Shown: positions 8,643-16,495, counted from the first letter of the stretch. The stretch is DNA of 64,000 nucleotides from Pseudobutyrivibrio sp. (GCF_015057185.1 NZ_SVEV01000011.1:26085-90084), one strand, 5' to 3'. Program-made: numbers and translations. The notes: a model not told the origin generated them from the sequence alone.

Positions 8643-9857
8643 ATGTTCAAGGTAAACACTAACTTTCAAAAGCTACCAGGCAGCTATCTTTTCTCAACCA
8701 TAGCGAAAAAGGTTGCGGCTTACAACCAGGCTAATCCAAATGCGGATATTATTCGACTTGGTATTGGCGATGTCACTCAACCAATTGCTCCAGCTATGAT
8801 TTCAGCACTTCATAAGGCTGTTGATGAGATGGCTGATGCAAATACTTTCCACGGTTATGCACCAGATTTAGGATACTCATTCCTTCGTGAGGCCATTGCA
8901 AAAAATGACTATCAGTCACGAGGCTGCAATATTTCTGCTGATGAGGTTTTTGTTTCCGACGGAGCAAAGTCTGACTCTGCTGATATTCAGGAGTTATTTT
9001 CAGCTGATGCTAAAATTGCTGTTTGTGATCCTGTTTATCCAGTATATGTTGATTCTAATGTTATGGCAGGCCGTTGTGGTACATTTGATGAAGCTACAGG
9101 TAAATGGTCTGACCTCATTTATATGCCAACAACAGCTGAGAACAAATTTGTTCCAGAATTTCCTAAGGAGACTCCAGATGTTATATATCTTTGTCTTCCA
9201 AACAACCCAACAGGAACAACACTTACAAAATCACAGCTTCAGCTCTGGGTTGATTATGCAAACAAAAATGGCTGCTTAATTATTTTTGATGCAGCCTACG
9301 AAGCATACATTTCTGAGTCTGATGTTCCTCATTCTATATATGAATGTGCAGGAGCAAAGACTTGTGCTATCGAGATTCACTCATTCTCAAAGAATGCAGG
9401 ATTTACAGGCGTTCGTCTCGGCTATACAGTTGTACCTAAGGATTTGGTATTCGATGGAGTTGCGCTCCACGGAATGTGGGCTCGCCGTCACGGGACAAAA
9501 TTCAATGGTGCACCTTATATTATTCAGCGTGCAGGAGAGGCTGTATATTCTACAGAAGGACAGGCTCAGATCAAAGAGCAGGTTGGATATTATATGAACA
9601 ATGCAAAGACTATTTACACAGGTCTTAAGGATGCAGGATTTGAAGTATATGGTGGTGTAAATGCTCCATATATTTGGTTAAAAACACCTGACAAGATGAC
9701 ATCATGGGATTTCTTTGATTATCTATTAGAGAAAGTTCAAATAGTTGGTACTCCAGGAGCTGGATTTGGTCCATCTGGTGAAGGCTATTTCAGACTTACA
9801 GCTTTTGGTTCAGCAGAGAATACTGCTAGAGCTATTGAGCTAATCAAAAACCTTTAA
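8643..9857 (+). CDS. dapL: LL-diaminopimelate aminotransferase
   Basis: A 404-residue class I/II PLP aminotransferase of the DapL type, which converts tetrahydrodipicolinate to LL-diaminopimelate in one step for lysine and peptidoglycan synthesis. Diagnostic segments are RLGIGDVTQPIAPAMI near the N-terminus, FVSDGAKSDSADIQELF, PNNPTGT, and HSFSKNAGFTGVRLGY with the PLP lysine at K250. Full length and the DapL-specific GDVT and AKSD signatures make this assignment strong. AGGAGG precedes the ATG. It probably replaces the succinylase or acetylase route in this organism. Confidence 0.96.
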   Translation: MFKVNTNFQKLPGSYLFSTIAKKVAAYNQANPNADIIRLGIGDVTQPIAPAMISALHKAVDEMADANTFHGYAPDLGYSFLREAIAKNDYQSRGCNISADEVFVSDGAKSDSADIQELFSADAKIAVCDPVYPVYVDSNVMAGRCGTFDEATGKWSDLIYMPTTAENKFVPEFPKETPDVIYLCLPNNPTGTTLTKSQLQLWVDYANKNGCLIIFDAAYEAYISESDVPHSIYECAGAKTCAIEIHSFSKNAGFTGVRLGYTVVPKDLVFDGVALHGMWARRHGTKFNGAPYIIQRAGEAVYSTEGQAQIKEQVGYYMNNAKTIYTGLKDAGFEVYGGVNAPYIWLKTPDKMTSWDFFDYLLEKVQIVGTPGAGFGPSGEGYFRLTAFGSAENTARAIELIKNL

Positions 9858-9877
9858 TAAAGGGGATACTTTTAGTA

Positions 9878-10603
9878 ATGTTTTTGGAAAAATATGCGCG
9901 AAGTTTTTTCAAGAGAAAAATGGTGGTAGTCGGAGTTTCGATATTGCTTGTTATACTGTTACTTTTTAAAACTGGCTATCTAGGTGAGGGTAATAAAGTG
10001 AGAATTGCATGCGTTGGCGACAGCTTGACCTATGGCAGCGGTGTTTTAAAAACTCGCGAGACCAATAGCTATCCAGCAAAATTGCAGAAAAAGCTTGGAA
10101 ATTCATATGAAGTTTTAAATTTTGGATTGAGAAATGCTACAGCTTCTGCACAAGGAGATTTACCTTATTTGGAATCTGAGGAATATGCTCAGTCTCTAGA
10201 AAGTAATCCAGATATCGTAATTCTTATGCTAGGCACCAATGATAGCAAAATCAGCAATTGGGACCCGGTGGAATACGAAGCAGGCTTACGTAAGCTTTTA
10301 GAGTCTTATATAGCTCTTGATAATGCTCCTACAGTATATCTGATTAGAAGTCCATATTGCTTCGCAGTTGATGGCTCAGATATTGCAGAATATACCATCC
10401 AACCTTCGGTGGTGGAAAATGAGATTGGTGCCATTGCAAAGACATTAGCAGAGGAAGAAGGAGTTTCATTTATTGATTTATATTCTGTAACAGATGGACA
10501 AAATGAACTATATACATCCGATGGAATTCATTTTAACAAATCAGGATATGAGCTTTTCTCATCTACTATATATCAATACTTACTAGAAGAAATAGAGGAA
10601 TAG
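9878..10603 (+). CDS. Membrane-anchored SGNH/GDSL hydrolase
   Basis: A 241-residue esterase-fold protein with an N-terminal membrane anchor (about residues 15-32) and an extracytoplasmic SGNH domain. Block I is CVGDSLTYGSG with the serine at S49, block III is MLGTNDSK, and block V is DGIHFNKSGY with D215 and H218. A membrane-tethered enzyme of this type most likely deacetylates or de-esterifies cell-wall or exopolysaccharide chains, but the substrate is unknown. It starts 20 bases after dapL. A possible terminator stem (10624-10658) downstream overlaps the next promoter. Confidence 0.88.
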   Translation: MFLEKYARSFFKRKMVVVGVSILLVILLLFKTGYLGEGNKVRIACVGDSLTYGSGVLKTRETNSYPAKLQKKLGNSYEVLNFGLRNATASAQGDLPYLESEEYAQSLESNPDIVILMLGTNDSKISNWDPVEYEAGLRKLLESYIALDNAPTVYLIRSPYCFAVDGSDIAEYTIQPSVVENEIGAIAKTLAEEEGVSFIDLYSVTDGQNELYTSDGIHFNKSGYELFSSTIYQYLLEEIEE

Positions 10604-10632
10604 TAGTTAATAAAAAATTCACAATAAACCTG

Positions 10633-10690
10633 TTGACATATATTGTTGGCAGGTTTATATTTTATTTAAACATATGAACAATTATTCATG
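10633..10690 (+). promoter_or_regulatory. Promoter and SmtB/CzrA-type operator of the metal-efflux operon
   Basis: TTGACA (10633-10638), a 17-base spacer and TATATT (10656-10661) form a near-consensus sigma-A promoter. Immediately downstream, 10672-10690 reads ATATGAACAATTATTCATG, an imperfect inverted repeat with TGAA/TTCA half-sites of the kind bound by SmtB, CzrA and CadC repressors. It would cover the transcription start region. The ArsR/SmtB gene at the end of the operon is the likely ligand-responsive repressor. ATAAACCTG (10624) and CAGGTTTAT (10650) also form a stem around the -35 element. Confidence 0.82.
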
Positions 10691-10727
10691 CGTTCAAACA
10701 ATATGATTTATATTAGGAGGGAAAAAT

Positions 10728-10946
10728 ATGAAAAAGACATATAAGATTGAGGTTGATTGCGCTAATTGTGCTAACAAAATGGAAGAGGCAGCTAAAAAGA
10801 CAGCTGGAGTAGCTGATGCTGTTGTTAATTTTATGGCATTAAAGATGTCTGTAGAGTTCGAAGAGGGCGCTGATGCAAAGGCTGTTATGGCTGAGGTCCT
10901 TAAGAACTGCAAAAAGGTAGAGGACGATTGCGAGATTTTTCTTTAA
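10728..10946 (+). CDS. HMA-domain metal chaperone
   Basis: A 72-residue single heavy-metal-associated domain, with the metal-binding CANC at residues 11-14 (VDCANCANKMEEA). In many P1B ATPases this domain is fused at the N-terminus; here it is a separate gene 23 bases ahead of an ATPase that has no such domain, so it likely delivers metal to the pump or acts as its detached regulatory domain. AGGAGG lies before the ATG. Three further cysteines occur: C19 is absent but C64 and C69 near the end (KNCKK, DDCEIF) could add ligands, which is unusual. Confidence 0.9.
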   Translation: MKKTYKIEVDCANCANKMEEAAKKTAGVADAVVNFMALKMSVEFEEGADAKAVMAEVLKNCKKVEDDCEIFL

Positions 10947-10969
10947 TTAGTATTTATTAGGAGTCTACT

Positions 10970-12844
10970 ATGAATAAAAAACAAAAGAAGGCATTAACTA
11001 GAATATTGATCGCAGCAGTGCTGATGATTATCCTTGTTTTGTCACCACTTGATAACTATCCGCTGGCGCGCTTTATTCTATTTATGATTCCATACTTCAC
11101 TGTGGGATATGATATCCTACTAAAAGCTTTTAAGGGAATCAAAAATAAGCAGGTCTTCGACGAGAATTTCCTTATGGCAATTGCCACAGTTGGTGCTATA
11201 GCATTAGGAGAATATACCGAAGGTGTAGCGGTTATGTTGTTCTATCAGATTGGAGAGCTTTTCCAATCCTATGCAGTTGGCAAGAGCCGCAGAAATATTT
11301 CACAGCTTATGGATATTAGACCTGACTTTGCTAATGTCATGGTTGATGGAACATTAGAACAGGTTGACCCAGACGAAGTAGAAATTGGCAGCGAGATAGT
11401 GGTTCAGCCAGGCGAGAAGATACCTATTGATGGTGTTGTAATAGATGGCAGTGCTACTTTAGATACAGCAGCCCTTACAGGAGAGAGCGTTCCTCGTTCA
11501 GCAAAAATAGGGTACGAAGTTATATCAGGATGCATCAATATGTCAGGGGTTTTGACAATTAGAACTACAAAGGAATTTGGAGAGTCTACAGCATCAAAAA
11601 TTCTTGATTTGGTTGAAAATGCATCATCAAAGAAATCTAAGCCAGAGAACTTTATTTCAAAATTTGCAAGAATATATACTCCAGTAGTATGTTATTCAGC
11701 TCTTGCATTGGCAGTGCTTCCGCCAGTTGTTAGATTGATTATGGGAATTGACCCATTGTGGACACAGTGGATTTATAGAGCTCTTACATTCTTGGTAATT
11801 AGTTGTCCATGCGCCCTTGTTATCTCCATTCCACTTACCTTCTTTGCAGGCATTGGTGGTGCCAGCCGAGCAGGAGTTTTGGTAAAGGGCTCCAACTACT
11901 TGGACGCATTGTCTCGTGCCAAAATTGTTGTAATGGATAAAACAGGCACTCTTACAAAGGGTGTATTTGAAGTTACTAAAATAGAAGCAAAAAACATTTC
12001 TAAGGACCAGCTTCTGGAGAAAACTGCAATGGCAGAGGCTTTCTCTAACCATCCTATTTCTAAAAGCTTAAAAGAAGCATATGGCAAGCCTATCGATACA
12101 TCTGTAGTTACTGATGTACAGGAGATATCTGGTCACGGCATCAAAGCTACAGTTTCAGGAACAGAGGTCCATGTAGGAAATCAAAAGCTTATGACATCTA
12201 TTGGCATTCAGGTAGAAGAAATTAGAGAGCCAGGCACAATTATCCATGTGGCAATGGATGGAAATTATTGTGGATATATATTAATATCTGATAAGCTAAA
12301 AGAACACTCAAAGATGGCAATATCAGGCCTTAAGAGAATTGGCGTTAGAAAAACAGTTATGCTTACAGGTGATAGCAAAAATGTTGCAGATATAGTGGCT
12401 ACAGAATTAGGTTTAGACGAGGTCTTCGCAGAGCTATTACCTGCAGATAAGGTTTCTAATGTGGAGCGCCTTTTAGAGTCAAAGTCAGAAAAGGAACAGC
12501 TTATATTTGTAGGTGATGGTATTAATGACGCACCTGTTCTTTCTAGAGCTGATATTGGCGTTGCCATGGGTGGATTAGGTAGTGATGCAGCCATTGAAGC
12601 AGCTGATGTAGTTCTTATGGATGATGATCCTAATAGCATAGTAAAGGCTATTGGTATTTCAAAGAAATGTATGAGAATCGTATATGAAAATATCTATTTT
12701 GCAATAGGTATAAAGGTGGCATGTCTTATCCTTGGCGCAATCGGTGTCGCTAATATGTGGATTGCAATTTTCGCAGATGTTGGTGTAATGGTAATCGCTG
12801 TGCTTAATGCTATCAGAGCACTTAGAGTGAAAGGAATAAAATAA
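10970..12844 (+). CDS. Heavy-metal-translocating P-type ATPase (Zn/Cd/Pb type)
   Basis: A 624-residue P1B-type ATPase that exports a soft or transition metal. The membrane metal site is SCPCAL (C279-P280-C281), the phosphorylated aspartate is D323 in DKTGTLTKG, the TGES motif is at ALTGESVPRS, and the hinge GDGINDAP is around D516. Eight membrane segments fit the ZntA/CadA pattern. It lacks an N-terminal HMA domain, which is supplied by the separate small gene upstream. The CPC motif fits Zn/Cd/Pb or Cu pumps; the SmtB-type operator upstream favours Zn/Cd. Its last base overlaps the ATG of the repressor gene. Confidence 0.94.
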   Translation: MNKKQKKALTRILIAAVLMIILVLSPLDNYPLARFILFMIPYFTVGYDILLKAFKGIKNKQVFDENFLMAIATVGAIALGEYTEGVAVMLFYQIGELFQSYAVGKSRRNISQLMDIRPDFANVMVDGTLEQVDPDEVEIGSEIVVQPGEKIPIDGVVIDGSATLDTAALTGESVPRSAKIGYEVISGCINMSGVLTIRTTKEFGESTASKILDLVENASSKKSKPENFISKFARIYTPVVCYSALALAVLPPVVRLIMGIDPLWTQWIYRALTFLVISCPCALVISIPLTFFAGIGGASRAGVLVKGSNYLDALSRAKIVVMDKTGTLTKGVFEVTKIEAKNISKDQLLEKTAMAEAFSNHPISKSLKEAYGKPIDTSVVTDVQEISGHGIKATVSGTEVHVGNQKLMTSIGIQVEEIREPGTIIHVAMDGNYCGYILISDKLKEHSKMAISGLKRIGVRKTVMLTGDSKNVADIVATELGLDEVFAELLPADKVSNVERLLESKSEKEQLIFVGDGINDAPVLSRADIGVAMGGLGSDAAIEAADVVLMDDDPNSIVKAIGISKKCMRIVYENIYFAIGIKVACLILGAIGVANMWIAIFADVGVMVIAVLNAIRALRVKGIK

Positions 12845-13200
12845 TGGTAAAACACGCAGAGTGTTGTGACGAAAAATGTGTACATACAAATTTGGTAAAT
12901 AAGGTTTTGGCGGAGCTTCCGGATGAAGATGCGCTATATGATCTTGCAGAGTTATTCAAGGTTTTTGGAGATAGCACGAGAGTGAGAATACTTGTGGCTT
13001 TATTTGAGTCAGAGTTATGTGTTTGTGATATCTCAGAGAGCCTTGGAATGACTCAGTCTGCAGTGTCACATCAGCTCCAAATTTTGCGCTCTAATAAACT
13101 AGTAAAAAGTCGTCGTGAAGGCAAGCAAATTTACTATAGTCTTGCAGATGAACATGTAGTAACAATCATAGCTCAAGGACTTAGTCATATCCTCGAATGA
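12844..13200 (+). CDS. ArsR/SmtB family metal-responsive repressor
   Basis: A 118-residue winged-helix repressor. The DNA-binding core is ELCVCDISESLGMTQSAVSHQLQ... followed by the wing REGKQIYYSL. CVC at the start of the recognition region resembles the alpha-3N metal site of ArsR/CadC proteins; H152-like positions at the end (DEHVVTIIAQGLSHI) match the alpha-5 metal site of CzrA/SmtB (D, H...H). The N-terminus also has AECCDEKCVH, a cysteine cluster like that of CadC. The start ATG overlaps the ATPase stop by one base. It most likely represses its own operon through the site at 10672-10690. Confidence 0.92.
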   Translation: MVKHAECCDEKCVHTNLVNKVLAELPDEDALYDLAELFKVFGDSTRVRILVALFESELCVCDISESLGMTQSAVSHQLQILRSNKLVKSRREGKQIYYSLADEHVVTIIAQGLSHILE

Positions 13201-13259
13201 TTTGTCGGAAAATCAGATATTTCGACCAAAATTCTAACAATTAAATTTCCAAAAAGTTG

Positions 13260-13288
13260 TTGACATTAGCTTGTTTCTCATATATACT
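13260..13288 (+). promoter_or_regulatory. Promoter of the tRNA array
   Basis: TTGACA (13260-13265), 17 bases, TATACT (13283-13288), about 50 bases before the first tRNA. A strong sigma-A match and the only good promoter seen ahead of the six tRNA genes. Confidence 0.85.
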
Positions 13289-13337
13289 CCTTATTGTTCG
13301 CAAGCGAGATATCAGAAACGAGCGGACAACAACCTAT

Positions 13338-13412
13338 CGGGGTGTGGCTCAGTTTGGCTAGAGCACCTGGTTTGGGACCAGGGGGTCGCAGGTTCGAATC
13401 CTGTCACCCCGA
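13338..13412 (+). tRNA. tRNA-Pro (anticodon TGG)
   Basis: Acceptor strands CGGGGTG/CACCCCG pair perfectly; the anticodon stem CCTGG/CCAGG closes the loop TTTGGGA; the T-arm has GGTTCGAATCC. CCA is not encoded. Confidence 0.96.
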
Positions 13413-13434
13413 CTTAGAAATAAATAATTGTTAT

Positions 13435-13505
13435 GCGGGTGTGGTTCAATGGTAGAACATCAGCCTTCCAAGCTGAATACGTGGGTTCGATTCCCATCAC
13501 CCGCT
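13435..13505 (+). tRNA. tRNA-Gly (anticodon TCC)
   Basis: Acceptor strands GCGGGTG/CACCCGC, anticodon stem TCAGC/GCTGA around CTTCCAA, T-arm GGGTTCGATTCCC. Discriminator base T. CCA is not encoded. Confidence 0.96.
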
Positions 13506-13531
13506 TTTTATTTTCTAAGATATCTGAATAT

Positions 13532-13605
<74 letters not shown>

Positions 13606-13716
13606 TTTAACAATGTTTTTGAAAGCCTACTATCGCAAAGACATTGTTGAGCCTAAAACAGTTTACTGTTTTGTGACAGGCGAACATTCTTGTTTTATTA
13701 AACAAGTTAATGATAT

Positions 13717-13791
13717 GGTGGGTGTGGCACAGCTGGTTAGCGCGTCGGATTGTGGTTCCGAAGGTCGAGGGTTCGAACCCCTCTACCCACC
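13717..13791 (+). tRNA. tRNA-His (anticodon GTG)
   Basis: Acceptor GTGGGTG/TACCCAC, with an encoded extra G at 13717 opposite discriminator C at 13791, the G-1:C73 identity pair of histidine tRNAs. Anticodon stem TCGGA/TCCGA around TTGTGGT. Confidence 0.95.
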
Positions 13792-13816
13792 CTGTTGCGA
13801 TAGCAACATCGCACGT

Positions 13817-13888
13817 TGGGCTATCGCCAAGCGGTAAGGCACCAGATTTTGATTCTGGCATTCGCTGGTTCGAATCCAGCTAGCCCAG
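13817..13888 (+). tRNA. tRNA-Gln (anticodon TTG)
   Basis: Acceptor TGGGCTA/TAGCCCA, anticodon stem CCAGA/TCTGG around TTTTGAT, T-arm CTGGTTCGAATCCAG. Confidence 0.95.
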
Positions 13889-13941
13889 TTTCTGGTCTAT
13901 GCCTTTTTTATTGCGGCTTGGTCAGTCAACTAATTAAATAT

Positions 13942-14014
13942 GGGGTTGTAGCTCAGTTGGTAGAGCACCTGACTTTTAATCAGGTTGTCGGGAGTTCGAG
14001 CCTCCTCAGCCTCA
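13942..14014 (+). tRNA. tRNA-Lys (anticodon TTT)
   Basis: Acceptor GGGGTTG/CAGCCTC (one G-T pair), anticodon stem CTGAC/...CAGG around CTTTTAA, T-arm GGGAGTTCGAGCCTCC. Last gene of the array, with a terminator starting 7 bases later. Confidence 0.95.
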
Positions 14015-14020
14015 GCAATG

Positions 14021-14056
14021 AAAGCCTTCAGACTTATGTCTGAAGGCTTTTTCTTT
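14021..14056 (+). terminator. Terminator of the tRNA array
   Basis: AAAGCCTTCAGAC (14021-14033), loop TTAT, GTCTGAAGGCTTT (14038-14050), then TTTCTTTT. A perfect 13-bp stem. Confidence 0.95.
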
Positions 14057-14116
14057 TATGTAGGAATCTGTTATATTATTTATGTAGGAGTTAATTTAAC
14101 AAAGGAGATTAAATAG

Positions 14117-14332
14117 ATGAATCAAGAATCTTTTTCGTTTGTAATCTACATGATTCATGCTTGTGCTAATAAGTGGGGGAAACTACCATCCGAGGTTTAT
14201 ACTATGCTTAGTAGTGTTGATTGTATAAATAATTATTTAGTTAAGCATTTTGATATAATTCATACTCAAAGCACATCCTATGTTATTGATGACATTACAG
14301 ATTATTTAAATGCAAGAGGTGTTAAAATATGA
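14117..14332 (+). CDS. DUF3791 small protein, candidate antitoxin
   Basis: A 71-residue helical protein of the DUF3791 type (FVIYMIHACANKWGKLPSEV, then YLVKHFDIIHTQS and a C-terminal DITDYLNARG helix). In Firmicutes these small proteins are repeatedly found beside DUF3990 genes. The stop overlaps the next ATG by 4 bases, so it is translationally coupled to the DUF3990 gene. AAAGGAG precedes the start. Function is not established; antitoxin or chaperone of the adjacent putative ADP-ribosyltransferase is an inference from order and coupling. Confidence 0.7.
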   Translation: MNQESFSFVIYMIHACANKWGKLPSEVYTMLSSVDCINNYLVKHFDIIHTQSTSYVIDDITDYLNARGVKI

Positions 14333-14811
14333 TTGTTTACCATGGCGGAATTGATGTAATTAAGAAGCCAGATATTAATCACTCATATAGACCATTAGAT
14401 TTTGGTAAAGGTTTTTATATTACTACAGTTAAGGAACAGGCTGAAAAATGGGCTAGAAGAAAGGCTGATATCTTTGATAAGGAAATGTCTATAGTTAACT
14501 GTTACGAACTGAAAGCTGATTATGATTCCTTTAACGTAAAGACATTTCCAGATGATTTGATAGAGTGGATAGATTTTGTATGCTCATGTAGAGATGGAAA
14601 TGAAGAATATAAACAATATGATATTATCATTGGAAAAGTAGCTGATGATAAGGTTTTTAGAGTTGTAGATATGTATCATCAAGGCATCTGGGATAGAGAT
14701 AGAGCTTTGAAAGAAATCAAGGTATATGAAACTTATGACCAGATAGCTTTTATATCACAAAAAGCTATAGATAATCTTTTGTCTTATAGTTCTTCATATG
14801 AGGTTAAATAA
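14329..14811 (+). CDS. DUF3990 protein, putative ADP-ribosyltransferase toxin
   Basis: A 160-residue DUF3990-type protein. The start VYHGGIDVI and the downstream FGKGFYITTVKEQAEKWARR reproduce the layout of ADP-ribosyltransferase folds: a histidine in YHG (H5), then G-x-G-F-Y (tyrosine ~36) followed by an A-x-x-W-A helix. A glutamate late in the chain (candidate in QYDIIIGKVADD...EIKVYETYDQIAF) could complete an H-Y-E triad, with YDQIAF the classic last strand. Overlaps both neighbours by 1-4 bases, a typical toxin-antitoxin arrangement. Target unknown; the placement just after a tRNA array may be coincidence. Confidence 0.72.
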   Translation: MIVYHGGIDVIKKPDINHSYRPLDFGKGFYITTVKEQAEKWARRKADIFDKEMSIVNCYELKADYDSFNVKTFPDDLIEWIDFVCSCRDGNEEYKQYDIIIGKVADDKVFRVVDMYHQGIWDRDRALKEIKVYETYDQIAFISQKAIDNLLSYSSSYEVK

Positions 14812-15038
14812 TGGATGATAAAGTATTAGAACAGGTATACCAGGAAAGCTTGGAAGAGAGATTGATTTCTTATATAGCAAAAGAAAACAATATTTCTCTA
14901 GAGAAAGCAATGGCTATCTATTATGGTAGTAAGCTTTCAAATAAAATACATCAAGGAAAGGAAGGAATGCAGTATCTAGACTATAAGGTACTAGCAGATA
15001 TACTAAAAGAAACAGAGCCAGAGTTGTTTGAAAAATAG
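14811..15038 (+). CDS. Small helical protein of the DUF3990 module
   Basis: A 75-residue, mostly helical, charged protein (QVYQESLEERLISYIAKEN, SLEKAMAIYYGSKLSNKI, LDYKVLADIL). Its ATG shares one base with the DUF3990 stop. The IAKENNISLEKAMAIYY part looks like the helical core of DUF3791 proteins, so it may be a second, diverged partner. As the last gene in the trio it could be the immunity/antitoxin component. No catalytic motif. A short CTTC-ATAT-GAAG hairpin with a T run follows. Confidence 0.65.
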   Translation: MDDKVLEQVYQESLEERLISYIAKENNISLEKAMAIYYGSKLSNKIHQGKEGMQYLDYKVLADILKETEPELFEK

Positions 15039-15042
15039 TCTT

Positions 15043-15066
15043 CAATATGAAGGCTCTTTTTTTCGT
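15043..15066 (+). terminator. Weak terminator after the DUF3990 module
   Basis: CTTCAATATGAAG can fold to a short stem followed by GCTC and a seven-T run. The stem is short, so efficiency is uncertain. Confidence 0.4.
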
Positions 15067-15097
15067 GTTGTAATAGGTAATAAGGCTTTAAAGGTTT

Positions 15098-15144
15098 TTG
15101 ACATATGTCAATATAAATGATATATTTTAATCTGACATATGTCA
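15098..15144 (+). promoter_or_regulatory. Promoter with twin TGACATATGTCA operators
   Basis: Two identical perfect 12-bp palindromes TGACATATGTCA lie at 15099-15110 and 15133-15144, centres 34 bp apart. The first contains most of the -35 element TTGACA (15098-15103); a 17-base spacer leads to TATATT (15121-15126); the second palindrome covers the expected transcription start. This is a textbook layout for repression. The HTH protein encoded immediately downstream is the probable binder. Confidence 0.85.
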
Positions 15145-15162
15145 GAAAATGGAGGGATAGTT

Positions 15163-15891
15163 TTGCCTAGATTACCAAAGCGTAGAAAAATTAATAGTTT
15201 TCCAGACCACTATAGTTTTGTGCCTGAGAATACAGATGCTCTAGAGTTTGAGACTGTGACCTTATCTCTTGATGAGTATGAAACAGTTAGACTATTGGAT
15301 GCAGAGGGCATGAATCAGGAGGAGTGCGCGGCTAGTATGGGTGTGTCACGTACAACTGTGACTGCTATGTATGAGAGCGCTCGAAGGAAAATTGCAAAAG
15401 CATTGGTAAATGGAATGCGTATTCGTATTTCCGGTGGTAATGTGGAGATGAATCCTAATCCAGAGTTTTCTGATATAAATGTAGAGGTAAAAGGAGATAA
15501 AATAATGAGAGTAGCAGTAACTTATGATAATGGAAACGTATTTGGACATTTTGGAAGAACAGAAGAGTTCAAGGTATACGATATTGAGGATGGCAAGGTA
15601 GTTAACTCTACTATTGTTAGCACAAATGGAGAGGGCTGTGGCGCTTTAGCTGGTGTTCTTCGTATCGCTGATGTAGATACACTTATCTGTGGTGGTATCG
15701 GTGGCGGTGCTGTAATGGCACTTCAGGAGGCTGGCATTAAGCTTTATGCAGGAGCTTCTGGAAACACAGACGAGGTAGTAGCTTCATTTATTAATGGAAC
15801 ACTTGCTGCTGTTGGTGAGGCTAACTGTAGCCATCATGATCACGAGCATGAGGCAGGTCATACTTGCCACCATGGTTCATGCCATCAGTAA
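15163..15891 (+). CDS. DUF134 HTH domain fused to NifX-like domain, His-rich tail
   Basis: About 242 residues. The N-terminal ~100 residues are DUF134, a sigma-like helix-turn-helix family (LPRLPKRRKIN, then NQEECAASMGVSRTTVTAMYESARRK). The centre (MRVAVTYDNGNVFGHFGRTEEF onward, ~115 residues) is the dinitrogenase iron-molybdenum cofactor fold shared with NifX/NifB C-termini. The last ~20 residues are rich in His and Cys (CSHHDHEHEAGHTCHHGSCH), a likely metal or cluster site. TTG at 15163 is preferred: GGAGGG sits 6 bases before it, while the ATG at 15139 lies inside the operator palindrome. Likely an autoregulated metal/Fe-S-responsive regulator. Confidence 0.86.
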   Translation: MPRLPKRRKINSFPDHYSFVPENTDALEFETVTLSLDEYETVRLLDAEGMNQEECAASMGVSRTTVTAMYESARRKIAKALVNGMRIRISGGNVEMNPNPEFSDINVEVKGDKIMRVAVTYDNGNVFGHFGRTEEFKVYDIEDGKVVNSTIVSTNGEGCGALAGVLRIADVDTLICGGIGGGAVMALQEAGIKLYAGASGNTDEVVASFINGTLAAVGEANCSHHDHEHEAGHTCHHGSCHQ

Positions 15892-15931
15892 GATTAAGAT
15901 TTTAACAATAGTTTAAATAATAGGAGAAATC

Positions 15932-16495
15932 ATGGAAAAGAAGTTAGTAGTAGTTTTCCCTGGAGTTGGGTATCACAGTGATAAACCATTGCTTTACTAC
16001 ACAAAGAAAATAGCAAAGAATTATGACTACGAAATTCGTGAAGTGAAATACGATATAGCAGAGTTTAAATCATCTAGAGAGTTTGATGCCAAAAAGGCAA
16101 TGGCTGCCTTGGATGCTGCTTTTTTGCAAGTGGATAAGACACTTAAGGATATTAACTTTGAGCAGTATGATAGAGTTATTTTTGTGGGAAAAAGCATTGG
16201 CACAGCCCTTATGGCTAAATATGCTATGACATACGAAATTGACGCTGAAATGATTGTTTATACACCTATACCAGAGACATTTGCATTTTTAGGTGCCTGC
16301 GAAGGACTTATTTTCCATGGTAGTGCTGATCCCCTCTGTGATACAGAGATGCTTGAGCAATTGTGTGATCAGATGTCGCTTACTTATGCCATAATTCCTA
16401 ATGCTAATCATTCACTAGAGACTGGTGATGTTGTAGAGGACATCAGAAATTTAAGCAGAGTAATGCAGGCGGTAGATAGAATATTTAAATTGTAG
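15932..16495 (+). CDS. Small alpha/beta hydrolase
   Basis: A 187-residue minimal alpha/beta hydrolase with the triad in place: nucleophile S88 in VGKSIGTALM, aspartate D133 in HGSADPLCD, and histidine H160 in NANHSLE. It starts with VVVFPGVGYHSDKPLL, the oxyanion-side strand. No signal peptide or lid insertion is visible. Substrate unknown. AGGAG precedes the ATG. It follows the DUF134-NifX gene by 40 bases and may share its transcript. Confidence 0.83.
   Translation: MEKKLVVVFPGVGYHSDKPLLYYTKKIAKNYDYEIREVKYDIAEFKSSREFDAKKAMAALDAAFLQVDKTLKDINFEQYDRVIFVGKSIGTALMAKYAMTYEIDAEMIVYTPIPETFAFLGACEGLIFHGSADPLCDTEMLEQLCDQMSLTYAIIPNANHSLETGDVVEDIRNLSRVMQAVDRIFKL

Noticed and set aside
8887..9597. Two overlapping frames inside dapL
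   Set aside because: Shadow frames of a strongly conserved, biased-codon gene.
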